Shown here piece after piece: positions 7,502-10,681 of a stretch of DNA of 10,681 nt. This DNA is from JAVVEH01 sp032251435 (lineage in GTDB: Bacteria; Verrucomicrobiota; Lentisphaeria; Oligosphaerales; MVZH01), in contig JAVVEH010000073.1 in NCBI GenBank assembly GCA_032251435.1, positions 1 through 10,681 of the forward strand, given 5' to 3'. Made by a program: the position numbers and the translations under genes. Position 1 is the first letter of the stretch; each line of letters begins with the position of its first letter. A model generated the notes under the pieces. It saw nothing but the letters and a program-made list of their open reading frames with translations. It did no database searches and had not been told where the DNA came from.

Positions 7502-7550
7502 CCAAAGCGGACTGAATGACTGAAAAATCCCCGGTGTCAGGTCTCTTTGG
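7502..7550. terminator. Interrupted hairpin between convergent genes, possible weak bidirectional terminator
   Basis: CCAAAG (7502-7507) pairs with CTTTGG (7545-7550). Inside it GACTGA (7510-7515) pairs with TCA (7537-7539) and GTC (7541-7543) with one bulged G, leaving a loop of about 21 nt. It spans the stop of the leftward 90-residue gene and lies 10 nt past the stop of the rightward dehydrogenase gene. Neither strand has a T-run after it, so intrinsic termination would be weak. Confidence 0.3.
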
Positions 7551-7809
7551 CAGAATCGGACTCCCGCGCCCGCATGGCTAAAGCGATGATTTTTCCCAAG
7601 CGCGGCGCCGGCGGACTTGGCTGGCGCAGAGCTTGGAGCGTTTCAGAGGACAGACGCTCCTCCAGGTACGCGTCAATATCCATCCGCTCCCACCAGCAAT
7701 CGCGGATCAAGGGGCAGACCGTATCTCCCTCCTGGGTCAGGCAATACTGGAATGGCACTTCGTGCCCGAGCCGCCGACAGCGGATTTCTTCGTCTTTTAA
7801 GCCCGACAT
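7537..7809 (-). CDS. Small conserved-looking four-cysteine protein of unknown function
   Basis: The 90-residue protein has C11, C23, C32 and C38 in its first 40 residues (spacing C-x11-C-x8-C-x5-C), with H16 between the first two and a WW pair right after the last. The N-terminal text RCRRLGHEVPFQYC, followed by a CxxxxxCWW element, resembles short uncharacterised proteins I have seen in other Gram-negative genomes, where the cysteines look like metal or iron-sulfur ligands. No function is known to me. The second half is a charged helix with an Arg/Lys-rich end and carries no motif. The start is supported by AAGGA (plus-strand 7817-7821) 7 nt before the ATG. It lies 98 nt downstream of trpB2 on the same strand and may be co-transcribed with it. 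Confidence 0.7.
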   Translation of the reverse strand: MSGLKDEEIRCRRLGHEVPFQYCLTQEGDTVCPLIRDCWWERMDIDAYLEERLSSETLQALRQPSPPAPRLGKIIALAMRARESDSAKET

Positions 7810-7837
7810 GGCGCGGATCCTTGTTCTGAAAATAACA

Positions 7838-7918
7838 TGACACGGGAAAAGCGTTCCGCCCTTGCCGTGCCATGTGTCACGCGCGGATATGCCAAACCAA
7901 TGAAGATCTAAGGTTTGG
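7838..7918 (-). other. Inverted repeats between trpB2 and the four-cysteine gene
   Basis: A perfect 7-bp inverted repeat, CCAAACC (7892-7898) and GGTTTGG (7912-7918), covers the trpB2 stop codon with a 13-nt loop. Just beyond it TGACAC (7838-7843) can pair with GTGTCA (7874-7879), and CACGG (7841-7845) with CCGTG (7865-7869), as competing stems. Read leftward, none is followed by a T-run. They may stabilise the trpB2 3' end or act as a processing site rather than a terminator. Confidence 0.3.
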
Positions 7919-9272
7919 GATAATTTTTAAGCGTTTCCAAAGCCCGGTTGATATCCTCTTCCGGATAGTCATAGTTCGACAGTTTGCCGGACAGGTAGGC
8001 GTCATAGCCGGTCAAATCCATCAGGCCGTGGCCGGACCACCCGATCAGGATGGTTTTTTCCTTGCCTTCCTCTTTCGCTTTTTGGGCTTGATCAATGGCG
8101 CAAGCCAAGGCGTGGGAGGTTTCCGGCGCGGGAATGTAGCCTTCGGTTTTGGCGAACAGGCAGGCCGCCGCGTAGCAATCAAGCTGATGAAAGGACTGTC
8201 CCTCCATCAGGCCGTTATTCATGGCCGCGCTGACGAGCGGAGCGATGCCGTGATAGCGAAGACCGCCGGCATGCATCGGCGGCGGCACAAAATCGTGGCC
8301 GAGAGAATGCATGGGCAACAACGGCGTGGTCTGGGCGGTGTCACCGAAGTCATAACCAAACGGAGCCCGGGTGAGGGTTGGACAGGCCGATGGTTCGCAG
8401 CCTATGATTTGAATGTTTTTGCCATTCATTTTGTCCTGCATAAAGGGGAAGGACAAGCCGGCGAAGTTCGACCCGCCTCCGCAACAGCCGATGATGACAT
8501 CCGGATACTCACCAATCTTGGCGAATTGTTTTTGGGCCTCCAAACCGATAATGGTCTGGTGAAGGCACACAAAATTAAGCACACTGCCGAGGGAATAACG
8601 GGTATTCTCACTGGTGACAGCGTCTTCTATCGCTTCGCTGATGGCAATGCCAAGAGAACCTGGCGTGTCCGGCATTTTTTCCAGAATCTCACGCCCGATT
8701 TTGGTGTCGGTGCTGGGGCTGGCGACACACGCGCCGCCCCATGTCTGCATCATGAATTTCCGGAAAGGCTTTTGATCAAAGCTGATCCGCACCATGTAGA
8801 CTTTCAATTCCAAGCCAAATTGCTGAGTGGCGAATGACAGCGCGCTGCCCCATTGCCCCGCGCCGGTTTCGGTGGTCAGTCGTTTGATGCCGAACTGTTT
8901 GTTATAATACGCTTGCGGAATGGCGGAATTGGGCTTGTGACTTCCCGGCGGTGAAACGCCCTCGTTCTTATAATAAATCTTCGCCGGGGTTCCCAAAGCT
9001 TTTTCGAGCGCGTATGCGCGCACCAGCGGGGACGGGCGCCAGATGAGCAATTTCTCGATGACTTCCTCGGGAATGTCTATCCAACGGTCCTGACTCATTT
9101 CCTGCTCGACCAGATTCATGGGAAAAATCGCCCCCATGTCATCGGGACAAATCGGTTCGCCGGTGCCGGGATGCAGAGGGGGAGGCATCGGGTTGGGAAG
9201 ATCCGCGGCGATGTTGTACCACTGGCGCGGCATCTCATCATCGGTCAAGAAAACTTTTTTGCACTCAGCCAT
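7908..9272 (-). CDS. trpB: Tryptophan synthase beta chain, TrpB2 type
   Basis: This is a 454-residue PLP enzyme that condenses indole with L-serine to tryptophan. The PLP lysine is K113 in GSHKPNSA, where TrpB2 has HKPN and TrpB1 has HKTN. TETGAGQWGSA follows, with catalytic E135 and the TrpB2-type W141. The phosphate-binding loop CGGGSNFAG is at 264-272, and SGHG (413-416) supplies the serine near the pyridine ring. The N-terminal extension and a total length over 440 also point to TrpB2 rather than the 390-400-residue TrpB1. No trpA, trpC or trpF is nearby. TrpB2 proteins often stand outside the trp operon and are thought to salvage indole or deaminate serine; which applies here is unknown. 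The start is backed by AAGGA (plus-strand 9279-9283) 6 nt upstream. That site overlaps the stop of the ACT-domain gene, so the two are co-transcribed and probably coupled. Confidence 0.96.
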   Translation of the reverse strand: MAECKKVFLTDDEMPRQWYNIAADLPNPMPPPLHPGTGEPICPDDMGAIFPMNLVEQEMSQDRWIDIPEEVIEKLLIWRPSPLVRAYALEKALGTPAKIYYKNEGVSPPGSHKPNSAIPQAYYNKQFGIKRLTTETGAGQWGSALSFATQQFGLELKVYMVRISFDQKPFRKFMMQTWGGACVASPSTDTKIGREILEKMPDTPGSLGIAISEAIEDAVTSENTRYSLGSVLNFVCLHQTIIGLEAQKQFAKIGEYPDVIIGCCGGGSNFAGLSFPFMQDKMNGKNIQIIGCEPSACPTLTRAPFGYDFGDTAQTTPLLPMHSLGHDFVPPPMHAGGLRYHGIAPLVSAAMNNGLMEGQSFHQLDCYAAACLFAKTEGYIPAPETSHALACAIDQAQKAKEEGKEKTILIGWSGHGLMDLTGYDAYLSGKLSNYDYPEEDINRALETLKNYPKP

Positions 9273-9281
9273 CGTCTGTCC

Positions 9282-9539
9282 TTACTTTTCGTGAGTGAAT
9301 GTCATGCGTTGAGATTCAACGCCTTCGAGAGTATTGAGCTCGGCCAGCAGGGAGCTGACTTCCGTCTCGTCTCCCATTTCAACGATAATCAAGCCGTTCC
9401 CATGCCCGGCCTCGTGCAGACCCAGGCGGGTTTTGATCGCGGTGCCGTGACTGGTCAGAATCTTCTGCACATCCATGGCTTTTTCCTGACGGTCGCTGAC
9501 ATGAATACCGATAAGGTGGTGGTCATCACGAATCATCAT
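9282..9539 (-). CDS. Small ACT-domain protein, TM1266-like putative regulator
   Basis: The 85-residue protein is essentially one ACT-like beta-alpha-beta-beta-alpha-beta unit. The first strand is HLIGIHV, then a helix with KAMDVQKILTSHG, the segment KTRLGLHEAGHGNGLIIVEM spanning two strands, a helix, and a final strand ending in VESQRMTF. This pattern matches the TM1266 family of stand-alone ACT proteins, known as putative regulators of iron-only hydrogenase genes, which resemble the NikR ligand domain. Such domains usually bind small ligands as oligomers. No DNA-binding domain is attached. The start is well supported by AAGGAG (plus-strand 9547-9552) 7 nt upstream. A second in-frame ATG directly follows the first. 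It is the first gene of a two-gene unit with trpB2, 9 nt apart, so a role in sensing or controlling amino acid metabolism is a reasonable inference. Confidence 0.78.
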   Translation of the reverse strand: MMIRDDHHLIGIHVSDRQEKAMDVQKILTSHGTAIKTRLGLHEAGHGNGLIIVEMGDETEVSSLLAELNTLEGVESQRMTFTHEK

Positions 9540-9599
9540 GGGACAACTCCTTTTTTCAGGCTGCGGATTAAGCGGTGGAACCGCGTGACGGGTCGGGCA

Positions 9600-9629
9600 C
9601 TAATATTGACCGCGAAACGATCATGTCAA
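9600..9629 (-). promoter_or_regulatory. Predicted promoter for the ACT-trpB2 operon
   Basis: On the minus strand a perfect TTGACA (plus-strand 9624-9629) is followed after 18 nt by TATTAG (9600-9605), four of six to consensus. It starts 9 nt after the ppk2 stop codon. Transcription would begin near 9593, and the leader of about 54 nt can form a small hairpin, GCGGT (9572-9576) with ACCGC (9580-9584), ahead of the strong ribosome site. Confidence 0.55.
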
Positions 9630-9637
9630 ACGGCGAA

Positions 9638-10444
9638 TCAGTAGATTGACGGCACCGGCGTGCCAAATGGGGGGAAACGGTCTTCCTTTTTTGGCGTTTT
9701 CGTCCGGTCCGGGAGGGAGGTCAGTTGCGGGGGCAACTCGTGGTAATGAATCTGGGAAAGCAAATGGGCGATGCAGTTTAGCCGCGCCTTTTTCTTATCA
9801 TTGGCTTCGACAATCCACCAGGGTGCCTCCGGAATGTCCGTCTTTTCCAGCATGTCATCCCGAGCCCGGGTGTAATCCCCCCAATGGGCCCGCGACTCCA
9901 CATCCATTTTACTGAGCTTCCAGCGCTTGGCCGGATCTTCGAGACGGGCTTGAAATCGGCGTTCCTGCTCGTCGCTGGTGATCCGGAACCAGTATTTGAC
10001 AATGATTGTTCCGGCACGGACCAGCATGCGCTCAAATTCCGGGCAGGTTCGAAAAAAATCTTGAACGGTGGCTTCCGGGTAAAACCCCATTACCCGTTCA
10101 ACTCCGGGCAGTGTGTACCAGCTCCGGTCAAATAAAACCATTTCACCCCCGCTCGGCAGGTGATGAATATACCGTTGGAAGTACCATTGGCTTTCCTCCG
10201 CCGGCGTCGGCGCGGGAAGGGCGGCGACCCGGCAAACCCGGTGATTAAGGCGATGAGTGATTCGGTTGATGACCCCGCCTTTTCCCGCCGCGTCACGTCC
10301 CTCGAAAATAACCACGACTTTTTGACGGGTGTGACGAATCCACTCCTGCATTTTTACTAATTCCGCTTGCAGGCGGGCGAGCTCGTGGCGATAGTCACTC
10401 CCCGTCATTTCCCGGGATTCAAACTTTTTGTTGGGGGCAGGCAT
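9638..10444 (-). CDS. ppk2: Polyphosphate kinase 2, class I
   Basis: The 268-residue cytosolic enzyme transfers phosphate between polyphosphate and nucleoside diphosphates, in most class I enzymes making GTP or ATP from the diphosphate. Motifs in order: an N-terminal helix (ELARLQAELVKMQEWI), Walker A GRDAAGKGG at 49-57, ALPAPT (75-80), Walker B EMVLFDRSWY with D106 and R107, GVERVMGF (114-121), the lid region KYWFRITSDEQERRF to about 190, and the late DKKKARLNCIAHLLS. Length and single-domain layout fit class I. One oddity is TLPG at 111-114, where the family almost always has NRAG directly after DRSWY. The reading frame is intact across it. The ATG at 10444 gives the usual N-terminus, but no clear Shine-Dalgarno precedes it. 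It has its own upstream region, and the next gene has a separate promoter, so it is probably monocistronic. Confidence 0.95.
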   Translation of the reverse strand: MPAPNKKFESREMTGSDYRHELARLQAELVKMQEWIRHTRQKVVVIFEGRDAAGKGGVINRITHRLNHRVCRVAALPAPTPAEESQWYFQRYIHHLPSGGEMVLFDRSWYTLPGVERVMGFYPEATVQDFFRTCPEFERMLVRAGTIIVKYWFRITSDEQERRFQARLEDPAKRWKLSKMDVESRAHWGDYTRARDDMLEKTDIPEAPWWIVEANDKKKARLNCIAHLLSQIHYHELPPQLTSLPDRTKTPKKEDRFPPFGTPVPSIY

Positions 10445-10488
10445 GATGTGTCCATGTGTTGATTCCAGAACTTTGAACTCGGACTCTC

Positions 10489-10517
10489 AATATTGCGCCT
10501 GATCCGCTCTGGATCAA
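10489..10517 (-). promoter_or_regulatory. Weak candidate promoter for ppk2 with an overlapping inverted repeat
   Basis: On the minus strand TTGATC (plus-strand 10512-10517) and AATATT (10489-10494) are 17 nt apart; each matches consensus at four of six positions. TGATCC-N5-GGATCA (10500-10516) is a perfect inverted repeat lying between and partly over the boxes, where a repressor or activator could bind. Confidence 0.3.
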
Positions 10518-10681
10518 GTGGGAAAACCCTAAAAGACCGTGAGTATTTTGTTTGGTGGGAAGCGGATTTTTATTAAACGAAGAAAGTCCTTTCAGGATGT
10601 CGGCTGGGATTTAACCCCCATTTACCAGTCATCCTGTCGCCATCCACCCGCCATGTCCGTCAGTATTTTCAAGGGAAAAGG
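10518..10681. other. Upstream intergenic DNA with repeats, no gene seen
   Basis: No convincing open frame is present. Two copies of a 14-bp direct repeat, CCGTGAGTATTTTG (10537-10550) and CCGTCAGTATTTTC (10657-10670), start exactly 120 bp apart and differ at two positions. Between them CAGGAT (10593-10598) pairs with ATCCTG (10631-10636) around an inner stem CTGG (10604-10607) with CCAG (10625-10628). This could be a structured leader, a terminator without T-run, or part of a regulatory region that continues past the window. Confidence 0.35.

Noticed and set aside
7872..8837. A 321-codon open frame on the plus strand
   Set aside because: It lies wholly antisense to trpB2, whose frame has all expected catalytic motifs. 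The antisense product has no recognisable domain and is the usual by-product of GC-biased third positions.
9171..9644. A 157-codon plus-strand frame across the trpB2/ACT junction
   Set aside because: It is antisense to two well-supported genes and to their promoter, and has no recognisable content.
10103..10114. Possible frameshift in ppk2 explaining TLPG
   Set aside because: The frame is correct on both sides, with DRSWY before and GVERVMGF after at the right spacing, so substitutions rather than an indel are indicated.
1..10681. Mobile elements, CRISPR arrays, tRNA or rRNA genes
   Set aside because: No transposase, integrase, terminal repeat pair, spaced repeat array or structural RNA signature was seen anywhere in the window.

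Overview
The window reads as a chromosomal segment from a bacterium of moderately GC-rich composition with an ordinary Gram-negative housekeeping repertoire. The style of several proteins (a TrpB2-type tryptophan synthase beta chain, a stand-alone MraY-like transferase, a class I PPK2 and a short four-cysteine protein) would suit the Lentisphaerae/Kiritimatiellae/Verrucomicrobia part of the PVC group. That is an impression from protein style, not a demonstrated assignment. I see no insertion sequence, phage gene, CRISPR array, tRNA or rRNA.

Layout. Positions 1-421 hold no convincing gene. They contain a promoter-like pair of boxes followed at once by a perfect 40-bp palindrome with a T7 run (a rightward terminator), a C9 tract, and a leftward hairpin terminator. 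Next comes a leftward glycerophosphodiester phosphodiesterase gene (422-1159). A divergent intergenic region (1160-1492) carries back-to-back promoter candidates for it and for a rightward three-gene unit. That unit is dnaE (replicative DNA polymerase III alpha), an MraY-like membrane phosphoglycosyltransferase, and a D-2-hydroxyacid dehydrogenase. The three are separated by 0 and 6 nt and look translationally coupled. From 7537 to 10444 everything runs leftward: ppk2, then a small ACT-domain protein with its own promoter, trpB2 9 nt behind it, and a 90-residue four-cysteine protein.

How the genes work together. dnaE and the MraY-like gene would link DNA replication and lipid-linked envelope precursor synthesis in one transcript, although only co-transcription is inferred. 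The ACT-domain protein and TrpB2 form the tightest functional pair: a likely small-molecule sensor encoded with a PLP enzyme, and no trpA nearby. PPK2 and the phosphodiesterase are independent phosphate and phospholipid turnover enzymes.

The points most worth a second look are: (1) DnaE keeps all nine PHP-domain metal ligands and has an extra N-terminal segment of about 80 residues; (2) a five-codon mini-ORF overlaps the dnaE start codon as TGATG; (3) the MraY-like enzyme has HDHVR where canonical MraY has HHHFE; (4) the ACT-TrpB2 pair; (5) PPK2 has a changed loop after its Walker B motif. I do not see a clearly new multi-gene system here.
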